DNA of 64,000 bases from Sclerodactyla briareus (GCA_026419785.1 JAODTK010005622.1:1-64000); one strand, 5' to 3'; positions 36,801 to 49,090 are shown, counted from the first letter of the stretch. Made by a program: numbers and translations. Notes: generated from the letters alone by a model not told the origin.

Positions 36801-37689
36801 CGGAAATTATTTTGGCTTTCATTGCCTTTATACTAGAAATTCCCTCATATTCCCATTGCACACATACATTTTTGTTAAGGACCTAATTCAATTTCACTGC
36901 ACACAACTTTGTTATCAATAAACATCCCAATGATTGAATGCATAGACAGGCCAAACGTTCTAGCTAATGGAATGCCATAAAGTATGTCACTGTATATTAT
37001 GTAGACAGCTCATATTTATCACGCAAATTACCGACCCATTTATGTTGAAGTAATTTCGGGGTTACATACATATTCTTGCAGGACTTCTATTGATCAAGCA
37101 TTGGATGTGATCTATACGTTTTCTCCGTATATTGAATTAATGTTAATAAATCATAGTATCCTGGAGGTAAATCCACAGGATGATAGCTCGAAATCACATG
37201 ATAAAAGTTACACTCACTGTGAGTTTCGTCGGTCAACAGGCGTCTTTTGGTCATGACGTCATGTGATGTCTTAGCATGACGTTAACGCGGGATTTCTAGT
37301 CTAGAATCCTCGGTTGTGAGCCAGAAGGCTGTTAGAAAACCTAAGAAAGGTTATGGCGTCCGTCGTTCCTGTTGGGAGGTGGCTGGTTCGAATGTATATG
37401 GCTTTCGTCACGCCATGCTCGACTCCCCTGTATTCCACTGACAGTATCTCTTCCCACTGTCCGTGATTTTTTTTGGGCAGTGTACTTGAACACTCTGAAG
37501 GGGTATGGGCATGAAAGCGCCATGTTCCCATGAACAAGTCTTTCGTTGTATTGCGAGAAAGGTATCCCCAAGAGGTGACGAATGGAGTACCAGTGATTAT
37601 TCGAGGGTATTGACTGGATTGAGAAAGACCCGTCTCTCGTCCGAAGTGAGGCAGCGCAATATTCCCACAACTTCCCGTAGGGGTTAGGA

Positions 37690-38230
37690 GGTTTCTGATT
37701 TAAACGTTGCAGATGATGCTACATAAGGTATCCGTGAATTCCTTGAATGTTCTTGGGGCACTTATTCGAGAAGCTAACTCGCTCAGACTCCATGTGCCAT
37801 GGAGTGAGACCAAAATCCAGTACTTTGATGGTACTTCGGACAGTGAAGAATTCACAGAGCCGTGTGTCTTTATTGGCGCCGTTTCGTGCGAGCCAGAGGT
37901 TAAAGGCGCCCCCGACTGGCATATGGTGCCATGACATATGAATAGAGGAACCACGCCCCGTGTTCTCAGCACTCAATATTTCGTAGCAACATTGGCTACC
38001 ACTGACAGGACCGTGAGCCCAATTCCCGGGTTCGTGAGTAGACAGGGATGGTGAAGGTCAGTTGTCTGATTCGCGACTGTCAACAGCGTTCCTATAAGCT
38101 CGTGGTGCGCTTTCCGACAGTCCTGCTCACCGTGTTTGCCGGTACGGGACTCAATGGACTGAGCCCTCTGCTGGGACAGCCTCCGAGCTCACTGATAGCT
38201 CTGCTTCATGGACGCCTCTGACAGTTGGAG
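37690..38230 (+). pseudogene. Relic of a non-LTR retrotransposon reverse transcriptase
   Basis: Broken frames on the plus strand recall the C-terminal half of a non-LTR reverse transcriptase. A VADDA stretch at about 37,706-37,720 matches the catalytic [YF]xDD box. It is followed by LNVLGALIREANSLRLHVPW and SETKIQYFDG, the pattern in many LINEs where a helix leads to W-x-K-T-K. Further on, FPTVLLTV near 38,120 resembles the LLYG-x-E-x-W region. Frames shift between these parts and no endonuclease or N-terminal RT was found nearby. The clade cannot be set. Confidence 0.55.
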
Positions 38231-38647
38231 AGGGGTTCAAACCGAAACTGACTGGAGGTGGCCGGTTGAATGAGCAAGGGAAGACAGGGTCAGGTTCCGG
38301 TTCTGACGCATGTCTACAAGTGTCTAACCAATCATCACCGATCTACCTCAAAGACTTCATCGTCCTCTTCCAACCGCGTTAATCACTCCGGTCATCAGCG
38401 GATAAGTCTGTTTTTGTGTCGAGACCCTCCAGAAAGAGGATCGGGAACCAGGCGTTTACACATATTGCTCTGGTTGTGGAACAATTTGCCATCAAATATC
38501 TGACATGCGTGTTCTGTTCGTACATTCGAGTCTTTGTTAAAGACATATTTTCAAGCAAGTTTATGGTTGACTATTGTTCTTTTTTGCCGTTCTGTTCACG
38601 CTTCAGCTTCGGGATCATGCGCTTTATAAGTACTAAGTACGGTGTAA

Positions 38648-38664
38648 TAATGATAATAATAATA

Positions 38665-38706
<42 letters not shown>

Positions 38707-38716
38707 TAATAATTGA
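38648..38716. repeat. (TAA)n microsatellite
   Basis: About 70 bases of AAT/TAA triplets with a few TGATAA interruptions. Confidence 0.95.
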
Positions 38717-41700
38717 GTATCTGTATGATACCAAATCACTCCATACGTTACGAGTGGTAATTCAAGTCTTTGTGACAGATGCATCAAGCTATCTAGTTGC
38801 CTTCAAGTGAGGAAACCGTACATGTTTCATCTGGCTGAGAAGCTGGATCAGTCTAGGTCGTACGTTGCTCTGGTCTGGTCTTAAAAATTACCGAAAAGAC
38901 TTCGCATATATTACTATTGCTGTTGTGCATTGTTTCCTGCGTACGGGTTAAAAACCTATATAAGCATCTAACATCGGTAGGAGAATGCTGATACAACGAT
39001 ATGTCACAACTGTCTACGATATTTCACACTGTCATACACAATCATTAAGAATAGCATAAATCGCTATAGATTAGCTATACTCGGGGTGTAATTAAAATGC
39101 ATGAATGAGTACAATATTACGTGGCAACTATCACGTTTGATATCTCTGGTCATTAATTCGGATCATTGGGCGAGTTTCCTCGAACCGCAACATAACCATC
39201 GTAATTTGGCATATGTTCGCTACTATAGATAAACTATAACCTCATTTGGACCCGAGAGAAATCTATGTGATGACGTTGCTGACCACCACAATTGAAATTG
39301 ACAGAGTCCCACAGGGGTTCAATGGGATCAATCTTGGGAGCGACAATCATCCAGGAAAATCTGCTTTTGACGGCGCTATGCATAAAAGCGATGAAGCATT
39401 TGAAAGGTCGTTCACTTTCGATTGGAGTCGGCAATTTGGTTAGAGAGAGTATCGATCCATACTTTTTTTGACCTATTATTCTTATTAAAAAGAATCCTCC
39501 CCCCACAGACTGTACCAAAATTCATTACCACATTTCTCAGATGGTTAACAGATATGGTTATTGCTTCCTAACCGTGACTGGTCGGCTCGACTCGCGTTAA
39601 ACGCTAATTTAAATTGTTACACTGGCCCTGTCAATCGCCTTATCGTTTCCTTTATGCAATCACATGTGACAACACGAACCACGAGGACTCATACCCCAAT
39701 CGTTTATTAGGTTAACACATTAGGCGATAACTTCAGCGGCTTTAATTTCCCGGTAAGGGGGGGGGGTGGCATTCCGTATATCTGATGTAGTTGTGTGATC
39801 AAGGCGTTGGTGTTACTAGCGTCACAAGAATATGCATGTTTTGGATATTTTATCCGATCGGCAGTGGTGATGAAAACACAAATTTTTTAATTTCCCTGTG
39901 ACCCTGTCAACATGTTCAAATCATGTCTAGGTTATTCACACATGTATCATTTTAGGTTATTGTTAGCTACCCTTAACATGTCGATGAGATCAGGACCTTT
40001 TGTCACAATCTCGCCACCCCCCTCCCCGGGCGTTTCCACATTCTACTCTACTTCCTTGTAAACGGATATTGCCACTGACATAGTAGAAACTGCGTCCTCA
40101 TGAGGAACAAATTCCATATCTACATAACGCCTAGTCCTCAGAAGGAATTTAGACTTTACCGAAGGCACAACTGACTCCTTTTGGAGTATAATCCTATATA
40201 GCTATTCAGTGAGCCTTGATGTTGAATACTACTTTTAGAAACATCCATTCCACGCAAGGAGGGAATAAGGCCTGTTGCATATGCTTCAGGCCTTCCAATG
40301 AGAGTCCAGTGTCAAAATGTTAGAATTTATATAGGAAGTCGCAACGTTATGCATATCCATTGTATACATACTGCGAATCGAATCTTGAAGCCATAAAGAT
40401 TATAATTTTGGCCCTGTTAGTTAGCCTCACTGATATGTCGAGGCGAGGGGGCGTCCTTCTTCCCCAGCACAAAATGGTTCTTGCCATTAGGGGCAACATA
40501 CTACAGGCCGCTTCCTAAAATGTCTGCAAAGTTTAGGCCCGCCTTAAAGTTTACTATAAAGGAATGGTCTGCGTAAAGCAAAAACGGTTTGAACTGGTTG
40601 ATAGAATTCACTATTTTTTTTATGGGGAAGTTGCACATGCAGGACGTTAATTGTATGTGCGCCATGTCGGCCAAAAGGACATCAAATTGATCAATGGCTC
40701 ATGGAGCATTGGCTCATGACATCAGTTAATATCATAGATTCATGATTGGAACTGATATTTTCATTATCCTTTCATATACTGAGGAAAAGATTGCTAATAC
40801 TAGATGAATTCCTGCAAATTGAATTACAACTACAAATCCGCAGAACTGATTTCCATAACCTAAACCAGTATGTCTGGGTGGAAGTTATACGCAGCGTTAA
40901 ACGCAATGGATCCACTGCAGCGAATACAAGCACAACTCAATACAATACATACTTGCACTGAGCAGGCATCATGCGGACAGGCTCTTTAAATGACTTCGAA
41001 TGACCTCGACCTAAGGTCAAACACAAAAAGCTACTTCCTCTTCCTTATATTTAAAACGCATATCAACTATAAGGGGCCCAAAATAATGTGCGGGCGAGTT
41101 TTGTTTTTTTGTTTTTTTGTTTTGTTGGATTCCTCTTTTGATCTAAAACAAACAACACCAGGGTTAGTCTTGATAGTGCTGATTAGCTGTATTATTGATA
41201 CTGATAATAATGAACGAACAGAATGGTCAACATGCCGGTCTGAACCTCTAGACGTGTTGTTCGGCTCCCCGTACTCATATCAAGCGAAAGTCAGCTATGA
41301 ACGACAATTTCCGGAAAATTAGTTTGCGTTATGGTGAGGAAAAAGGGGGAAAAGCAATGCCAAATCCAAGGGAACGGTTTCAACACAGTCGATTACTAGT
41401 AAAGAACCTATAACACATTGCCTCAACGTGGAACGCTGAACTCGTTGGTTGCCCGCTGGATTCGTTAAAGGGAGCATCCGGGTGGGAAGGGGCCTTGGAA
41501 CATTCCAGAGCCTCGACACGTCATGACATTGAAAGGAGCATTCGAGCGCTGGGGAAAGCTAATGATTCCCTGTGAAAGTTCCAGCAACATGATAGTAAGG
41601 TTAATGATTAGTCCGATTGCTTTAGTCGGGAATGAATTGCAGATTACATGAAACCCATGACAGGCATCGCAAGGCGTGAAGAGAATGTAAACAAATTTGA

Positions 41701-41969
41701 GAGGCATGAGCGGAGAAACAGCTTCGGAGCTGATGGGATCGCACGTGTAAATGGAGAAAACTTGATTGGACATTTCTAGAGGCTTTTCCTCTGAACTCCC
41801 GAATAGCGAAGCAGATCCACGTTGAAAGTGCCCATCGAGAAGGACGTGGAGTTGAGTAGTAGTGAGCCTTGATGCGGAGAACCACTATAGTTCCGGAATA
41901 TTTGCATGTATTTTGGACTTGAAAACCTACAAAATTAATGGAAACACTCCGCCGGGACTTATCATTTCC

Positions 41970-42330
41970 GCTGCCATATTGTATTTCAAAATGGTCGCAA
42001 TTCAGAAAAAATCTCCTCAATATCTCTGTGACCATAATAGCTATAGGTCTGGTTTTTGTGATCGCACTGATGAGTAGGAGTCCAGCAGACCATACAGAGA
42101 CATCCCCTTAGTCCCTGGAAAATTCGGCATCTTGAACTTGAACAATATGGCGGTCACTAAGGACATATGTTCATTGAATGGACGGACATTGGGACAGTAT
42201 AGGAAGAAACATTTGGCTATTGTGGGAAACAAAAATAGTGGCAGTAGTGGCCGCTATGGGAATACGTTGATAGAGCGCCTTTAGAGCCGCCTTCTTGAAA
42301 TTTGAAATGACCGCCAGTCAGTATTGCTTT
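41970..42330 (+). repeat. Short repeat family around ATTTCAAAATGG / AATATGGCGG
   Basis: Related stretches occur at about 41,972 (TGCCATATTGTATTTCAAAA then TGGTCGC), 42,140 (ACTTGAACAATATGGCGGTC) and 42,288 (GCCGCCTTCTTGAAATTTGA then AATGACCGCC). Spacings are about 160 and 150 bases, consistent with a diverged tandem array. Confidence 0.5.
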
Positions 42331-42389
42331 CTACATCTCGGATAGTCCAGGGTTAAGAGGTTTGATTGATTTGATTTGCTACTCATAAG

Positions 42390-42605
42390 AAGTAGTTTCC
42401 ATCTCTTCTCTTTCCTTTGTCTCCATTGACATTTCCCCATCTTTTGTTCCCCTTCCCCTCTTTTTATTTCCCGGAAATTCTAGTTTTCTGCTTCCCTTTC
42501 TCCTTTCTCTTTTCCTCCCTATAATGCTTTTCGTCTTCCTCTAATTCTCTCCCCTGTTTTCTCTTTTCCTCCTTCTATTTCTCTATTTCTTCTTCTTCCT
42601 CTCCT
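42390..42605. repeat. Polypyrimidine tract
   Basis: About 215 bases are strongly biased to C and T on the plus strand (CTTTCTCCTTTCTCTTTTCC, CTATTTCTTCTTCTTCCTCT). It could form triplex DNA. No gene is evident. Confidence 0.8.
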
Positions 42606-42714
42606 TTGAGACTGAAAGGTGAAACACCATCGCCGCCAACCAAAAAAAAAAAAAAAAAGCTGTCAAACGCATGCAAAGTAAAGCGATTACAAATTTGTGA
42701 TCGTAAAATGCCTA

Positions 42715-42898
42715 TGTGTCAAGCTTGGCACGTGCAGCCTAGAACGCCCAGGAAAGGCCATTTCCGGCCATCTGGGGGCTTGTACGGTCGAAAATTCCCG
42801 TTTATGATCCGCGCCAACTGATGGTGGCGCTCCGCTCGGATAGTATTCTTGGTTCTTCTGAAAAAAGTCTGTCCCTCCCCTCCCCCCACCCAAGACGC

Positions 42899-42930
<32 letters not shown>

Positions 42931-43922
42931 CAAGAGACGAGAAGTCTGCACACAACCTTTGGCTCTAGTTCCCCCCTCCTCCAGCGCCCCCACTGAAAAA
43001 TCCTAGCTGCGCCACTGGAAGTCAAGTACTGAAAGTGCTATTTCCTGCAATCCGAGTGACATTCGATTCGCGCCAAGCAATGATTGGGTTCCGTTAGATA
43101 CCCGGCAAAAAAATCAATCTCCCACTTCCACCCGGGAGTTGAACAATTGTATTCACACCAATTGTCAACTTGATCAGACAGAGGAGTGGTAATGGTTAAA
43201 ATGAATGGGGTTAGGGTTAAATCCTAGCTCCACCTGTTAACGTAAACTGTAAACTTGAAGTAGGCTCTTGGTATTTAGTTTGAGATGCTGTGTTCTTTTT
43301 TACTAAAATTGCACATCCAGATTTTTGCGATTACATGGCCCGGCAAGGGCCATTTCCGGTGATCTGGAGGGTATAAAGAGCCAAGATTTTCTGGGTGCGC
43401 TACGCGCCAACCTATGGTGGCGCTCCGCTCAGATAGTGAATAGATTGCAGTGCACATCGTCCCCCCCCCCCCCCCCTCCCAATATAACATATATTAAATA
43501 ATATTAATAATCATGTAATCACTGTAATCATATTAGTGATCATAAATGAGAGTTTGTTTGTGTCGACATATAGCTGTGTATCGGCTGACGGGCAGAAGGA
43601 ACCATTGCTGTCACTCGTATGGCGGTGGTTTGTATATGTGTGAATATTCTGTGGAGAAGGAAAACCCAACTCTCACATTTAGATTCATTTTATTCCAGTA
43701 AGGCAAGAGTAAAAAGATCATTTTTGTTTTCAGTGTAATTCCACCACGAGGAGAAACTTTGTTTTTAACTGATAGTGTGAGTTTAAAAAAACGGTCCCTT
43801 TCAGGCCTCCGAGGGGCTATTTCCAGCCACCTAGGAGGTGTCAAAGCCAAAATTTCCGATGGTGGCGCTCCCGCTTAGATAGTCACCCGCGCCCCCTGGT
43901 CGAAAAATCCTGCATACGCCCC
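42715..43922 (+). repeat. Three-unit repeat cluster with GGTGGCGCTCCGCT motif and C runs
   Basis: GGTGGCGCTCCGCTCGGATA (near 42,824), GGTGGCGCTCCGCTCAGATA (near 43,418) and GGTGGCGCTCCCGCTTAGAT (near 43,861) mark three units. Each is preceded by a GGCCATTTCCGG/GGGCTATTTCCAG-like stretch, and units 1 and 3 end in CGCCCC...GAAAAATCCT. Units 1 and 2 contain C runs (42,898-42,927 and 43,460-43,476). The GCGCCAACTGATGGTGGCGC stretch of unit 1 is the complement of GCGCCACCATCAGTTGAC near 27,177, tying this family to the tandem repeat in copy 1. Glycine- or proline-rich open frames here are artefacts of the runs. Confidence 0.65.
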
Positions 43923-43924
43923 TG

Positions 43925-44700
43925 GCAGTTGACTATTATCTAGAATGAAGGAACTATGATAATGAAGAAGCAATCTATTACCTCTGTGTGGTCCTCGTAG
44001 CGGAAAGATGACAAAACATGTCAGAATGCCCTAAGTTGCATAGTACTTGGACAAGAGCATGATTATAGGCGTCGTTTTTCTCAGGTGCCGATCAGACGGT
44101 CTGTGTCCTCCACTCCTTATATTGCATGCCCACTATAGCTCATAACCAATAGTGGCTGTGTGTTGATAATTACTGTCGTCAAGATTCAGTCTAGAGGTTT
44201 GTATTTTACTCTATCAAGGCCACATCTCCCACTGAGAATATTCCCGCCAGGTGTATAGTCGATTACACCAAGCACATCAGCGTCAGGTTAGATTAGGCAT
44301 AACCGTCCCTGGCTCATTTGTATACCTCCATGACATTTCCTCGACAAATCAATCAATATGGATTTAAACACACAGCAAATGACGTTGGTATTGGTATTAC
44401 CTATTTTTACTCGTACATTCGTCGAAATATTTATATTACCCTCTCCTCCTCCTAGAAATAAAATCGAACGACATCCGCCTTCCTTAAAGTATTACTTCCG
44501 AACTCAATTCTGATGTTTACTTGGTATATAGTAACATGAAAGCTGGTATGCCGGCGTATTCAGATAGTAACCAATAACGTGTTTTTTTTTTTCTGATTGT
44601 GATGGTTTCATTCGTAGAATTCGACCATTCCTATTTTAACATTGAGAGAATACACATGATCCCAGGAATATGTCAGTCAATGATCGCAGGTAGTGCAAAC
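43925..44700 (+). repeat. Segmental duplication block A, copy 2
   Basis: This is the partner of 21,580-22,265, about 22.3 kb downstream. Similarity begins immediately after a G/C-run repeat unit that ends near 43,922 (TACGCCCCTGGCAG), so that repeat unit abuts the duplication edge. Confidence 0.8.
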
Positions 44701-46380
44701 TTCGTCCTAGATAAGTAACACAGCTAATAACAGCCTCAGCCGAATAAGATTGAACGAGTAATAAAAAGTTAAAAGGCTATCGATTTTACCGTATTAAAGG
44801 ACGTTTAAAGTTAAATACTATAAATTATAGTAAACTTTATTCAGGAGTAGCATAATTACAAGAGGACAACGCGATAATTCATCATTCGCGCGCAGGCGGA
44901 GATTCTCTCTACTCGGGAGAATAAATTGTCTTCTGTTCAGGAAATTTTTAGTAATTCATGAGGCTGTCATATCGGTATTTCCCACAATGCAACGTTCACC
45001 CATATGGATATATAGCAGACGCTTATTTTCAACCTCTCGAAAATTCGCTAGTCCTAGCCCCCAATTTTTATTGCGTATTCAGGATTCTTGTTGTCCCAAC
45101 TACGAAACAGCTTGCATGGTTTGGATTGGTAGTTGTTGTTGTTTTTTTTGTGTTTTCTATAACTCCTGTAGCCTTCTGGGATTAGATTCGTCACAGTCGT
45201 TCCGGACTGCGGTTCGTTTTGATGTAAACTGTCTGTTTGATAAAGAGAGTGGCATTGAGTGTAGTAGCATCGTGTCATGCTGTGGAACACACGTAACTGT
45301 ATTAATCGTTCTATTGTTAAATTACTCGAACAAAAACTAAATGGGAACGACGTTTTGTATCTAATGGTCTGCAGTCAATGTTTATTCATATTTGTTTTTA
45401 ACATAAGGTTACTCCCGAACAGGAGAGTCTGAAAGTTCACCCAAACAGGAGAATCGCCCCGAGCTGATCACAGTCGTGGTTGATTCTGCTGAGATAATTC
45501 AGAAGATGAGGAAACCTAAAATGAAAAATTACGAATAATACAAACCTCCATATAGTTTTAGATGCTGTGTGGGAGCCAGTACTTTTCAGTACTGCTGATT
45601 TACTCTGAGGTATCACGGTTTCTTTGAGTTTCTTTGAGCTTCCACGAATATAAAACGCATTCTACTTTTCATAAATTCCAATTTCTGGCGAAGTGACTTT
45701 TAACGTGCTCACGGAATTTGGGGTATTTGAGTTCTCCTGACCATGAAGAACAACAGGGTCATTCTTCTTTATAATTTCAATCTACATGCCCTAATTCGGA
45801 TAATGGGGTGTGGCTGACACACATGCGAACGGGCATACACAAACAGACACGGGCACACGCACCCTCAACTGTTGTTGCACGTGGAATTATAGGCAACACA
45901 CGTGTATAACGCGTATAACTAAGGTGGGAGCGCGGGACCAATGTTCTACAACTGAATAAATGACTGGAGTAAAACACCAATGACCACTGAAGCTGTAGTG
46001 GTTTATTTGCCAACATCGCGGTGAAGTCAACGAGGATCTTCCAGTATCATTGAGTCATTGTTAGTGACTGTCGTCTTATCGTACGCCTCAATCTAGTCGA
46101 TATCCCAGATAACAATTGATCAGTTTTTAATTTGATTTTTATGTTTACTGCTGCCACCAAAAACGCCAATCCCATACCAGACTGTATACAATATATGAGT
46201 AACTTTAATTGGTGACGATAGGTCGCGTCAGTTTTTAGTTCACTCGAGACTCCAGCAAATCTGAAAAGCGGATATGTAGAAATCGTGAGTGAAAACCTTT
46301 AGGGGCTATATTGGTGGGATTGGAATGAAGGAAGAAGGAGGCCTGCGAGCGGGGTTTCGTATATCTGGAAGTGGTTAGAT

Positions 46381-46449
46381 GCTTCCACCGCGATTTGAAT
46401 CGCGGACCTCTAAGTTATGTGCAAAGCGCCCTGCTGATGAACTTGAAGC
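46381..46449 (-). tRNA. tRNA-like sequence (probable pseudogene), copy 2
   Basis: Read on the minus strand, 69 bases run from GCTTCAA to TGGAAGC, which pair except at one position. The T-arm is good: GGTCCGCGATTCAAATCGCG contains a near-consensus B box and a self-pairing stem. The A-box region TCATCAGCAGGGCGC is weaker than that of copy 1. Between them the two copies preserve both pol III box motifs, implying a common ancestor with both. Probably inactive now. Confidence 0.45.
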
Positions 46450-46679
46450 TAACGGATCAGCATTTGTACTTGAGCAATGTGGTACATCATCTTCCTTCAA
46501 AGATCAAACTAGCTACATTCCTGGCCCGGACACCGATTGGGACCCAAAATACAGGGATACGGGAGGGCCTCATTTTCGTGAAATGGAAATTAAGAAAAAA
46601 ATTTGACAATAATGGAAACAGTCATAGAAGTCAATGAGCCATCAAATTGTTTGGGATTGGCATCTCGGAGATTCTAGGG

Positions 46680-46718
46680 GAGGGGGGGGGGGGTGGGGGG
46701 GGGGGTGGGGGGGGGGGA
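46680..46718 (+). repeat. 39-base G-rich run
   Basis: It consists of G runs broken by single T or A bases (two long G10-12 blocks around GTG). The strand could form G-quadruplexes. Its exact length is unreliable in long-read data. Confidence 0.85.
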
Positions 46719-47159
46719 GTGGGTCGTTGCCCTTTAGTTACAAAAGCGCGGTGATAATATCTCATCGTCTTTAAGGGGCCTTTTTCCAGATGATGTAGGG
46801 AACAAATGGTGTGCTCCTAGCATGGCTCAATCGAAGTGTGAATTAAGAGAGTCAATATTAAAACAGTGAACATGGTTACCTAATTTATATATCGCTTAGT
46901 GTAGCCAACGTTTGTAGGGAAAGGAGTCGGAAATAGTACGCTCGTGTTATTATTGACGTTTTGGATGTCGAACGACACGGAACAATTCTGCTATTATCCT
47001 TCGAAAAATGATAAAGAAACTTGGCGTATGACTTCCCATGCGCATGCGTGGGTATGTAGAAGAATGTGGGAGTATACAGTAGCATACATGCGGTGTGAAG
47101 TTACGCCGCCTACTATCGTTTGGGGGTGAGTGGATCGGAGAGTATAGGTGCTAGGTAAT

Positions 47160-47345
47160 TTTAGTGAAGTGAGTGAGAGTACAAGAATGAGTGAGTATGG
47201 AACGAGTAGTGTGAAGTAAAGTATAGAATGAAATTTAGTCGGAGTGGAGTCAGCCAGCGATCGGGAATAAAACTGTGGTGATAAAGCTTGTGAGGTGATA
47301 GCTTTTCGTGTAGAATGAGTTTGAAGTGGAGGGAGTTAGTACATA
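47160..47345. repeat. Degenerate GAGT/GTGA tract, copy 2
   Basis: It begins GTGAAGTGAGTGAGAGTACA and continues with GAGTGAGTATGGAACGAGTA. It is the partner of 24,780-24,965 within block B. Confidence 0.6.
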
Positions 47346-47791
47346 TGTGAACGAGGAGTCTCAGAATACGAAGATCACTTACCAAGCACAGCTACAAGGC
47401 AAATCACGGGTACATGGACACCCTCCCTGGTGGAGTAAAAAGAAATGCAATCGGGGTTTAAAGCACGAGGCGGTACGTAACGTACCCGTAAGTTAGTTTA
47501 AGGAAAGCGTAGTTTCATAAATGTTATCCGTTGAAGCGGAAATTAGGAAATAAACTGTGTGGGATTTCGAAAATATGTTCTGGGAAGAAGGTATTGGTCC
47601 TCGAGTATGAACATTTTTGATAATGGTTAAACCACAATTGCATCCGGCGCTGCAGTAATGTTTCCATGGAATTTTAATGATAAGAGAAAAAATCAGTAAC
47701 TATATAGCTCCTTCCCAAAGAGTGCGCAATTCTTCGTGGTAAGTACTCTGACAATGATCGGATCGAAATCGGGTTTGTAAGGTTCCGTAAT

Positions 47792-47887
47792 TTGGAATGA
47801 GATGGCGCAATATGGATAAAGCGCTTTGCTCAAGAAAAACTGGAAAAGCGGATCGTTGCAAAACGGGGTTCAACCCCCGCATTCCAG
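47792..47887 (+). tRNA. Type-II tRNA-like sequence (probable pseudogene or SINE head)
   Basis: TTGGAAT at the start pairs with ATTCCAG at the end. Between them are an A-box-like TGGCGCAATATGGATAAAGC and a T arm CGGGGTTCAACCCCCG with a consensus B box. The 96-base length and an extra arm between would suit a leucine- or serine-type tRNA. A CTCAAGA stretch could be an anticodon loop containing AAG. The corresponding copy-1 sequence near 25,420-25,505 keeps the A box (ATGCGCAAATGGGGATAAGA) but not the T arm. The stem next to the D arm is imperfect, so function is doubtful. Confidence 0.4.
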
Positions 47888-48329
47888 GCCTGTTTGTTGG
47901 ACCTTGTTAGTCTAGCTGAAGCATGCTGACGAAGCGAATCCCGATATCCACTAGACATAGACCGTTGAGGAGGAGGAAAAAGGAAAGAAAACAAAACGCT
48001 CTACTCAACTTTGCGAACTCTCGACATCTCCGTGACCGGTAGATATATCAGAAAGAAAGAAAAGGAAGCGCTAACAAATCCAGCAGTAGTAACAGTCGTT
48101 AGAATTCAATTATATAGGATGCAGTAATCCTCATTGAGCTACTCCAAGCTAAGAATTTCAGCCTGTATCATTCAACTACATACATTCGTCAAAGGCAAAT
48201 ATGTTTTATGTTATGAAAAGTGTGTCCCATGTAGTAGGAGAACTAATTTTCTGGGTGGTGGAGAGAGTCCGTTCCTCTCAATTATGACACACGCAAAGTA
48301 AAGTCAAATAAACCGGGTGTTCTCCAATA

Positions 48330-49090
48330 GGGCCGTGATCACCAGGGGACATGTCTTGTAATTATTATTAGCCCTCAGAGAACATTTGCTGAGCGATTAG
48401 AGGAAGAAACGTACCACAGTCTTCATCATCTTGGTCTCTTCTAATATCGCTCTTAGAGATGGTGGGAAAATGGAAATCGGGTTGCTGTTTGTCGGCGTCC
48501 GAATGCAAGGAATGAATCCGTTAGGGCGATCGTTTTTTCTATTAATTTCGAATTAAATCGTTTCCGCGATGAAACTTGCTACCGGAACTTTCGTCATGAA
48601 TAAATGTAAGGGAGCCTTATTATCCATTGGAATGGTCAGAACTAGATGAGTGGATTGAATAAAACACGAATGACCGTACAACCATTCATGGTGTAGGAGC
48701 CGTTTCCAATTTGAGTGGTTACCAGGAGTGTTCGGATATTTCTAAAAGTTGACGAATATTGTGCAGGCAATCCTAAATAAAATCTGACATGCGGTGGAAA
48801 ATCCGTGCTGATTGGTCCTTTTTATTACACTTCTCACGTCAATTTATGCATTATTTCTCTCCTTCATAATTCGAACATTTTAGGAGCAACCGAACCCTCG
48901 CAACCTAGCTGCCCGCCTCTTATGAGCTGTTCAAATCGAAGAGAATTAGGCAGACAATGACCGTAGCTATGAATATGCAGTATGTAGATACGCCCATACT
49001 GTGTCAGCTACCGAAGCTATACCAAAAGGAAAAATACTTTGGTGTGTAAATGTGTGGAGTCCAAATGTGAAAGAATATCTACAACAATAC
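48330..49090 (+). repeat. Segmental duplication block C, copy 2
   Basis: This is the partner of 31,040-31,890, about 17.2 kb downstream. It runs from ATTATTAGCCCTCAGAGAAC to TTGGTGTGTAAATGTGTGG. An open frame of 91 codons at 49,001-49,276 starts at its right edge, but the aligned part of copy 1 encodes a different sequence, so it is not called as a gene. Confidence 0.75.

Larger units (their letters stand above)
36801..43924. other. Interval between the two duplication copies
   Basis: Apart from the reverse transcriptase relic, a (TAA)n tract (38,648-38,716), the repeat at 41,970-42,330, the polypyrimidine tract and the repeat cluster at 42,715-43,922, it shows only short open frames. The longest minus-strand frame, 41,622-42,035, overlaps a repeat. 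From 38,800 to 41,900 nothing specific was recognised. Confidence 0.45.
45774..47990 (+). repeat. Segmental duplication block B, copy 2
   Basis: This is the partner of 23,685-25,560. The tRNA-like sequence (46,381-46,449), a GTGA-rich tract (47,160-47,345) and ATGTTCTGGGAAGAAGGTAT near 47,574 come in the same order. It contains a 39-base G-rich run at 46,680-46,718 that copy 1 lacks. Confidence 0.75.

Noticed and set aside
37365-37400. B-box-like GGTGGCTGGTTCGAATG
   Set aside because: No convincing A box at the proper distance upstream and no second copy in the window. It may be a SINE fragment.
42606-43025. Glycine-rich and proline-rich open frames
   Set aside because: They are produced by C/G runs within a repeat unit and appear on both strands.
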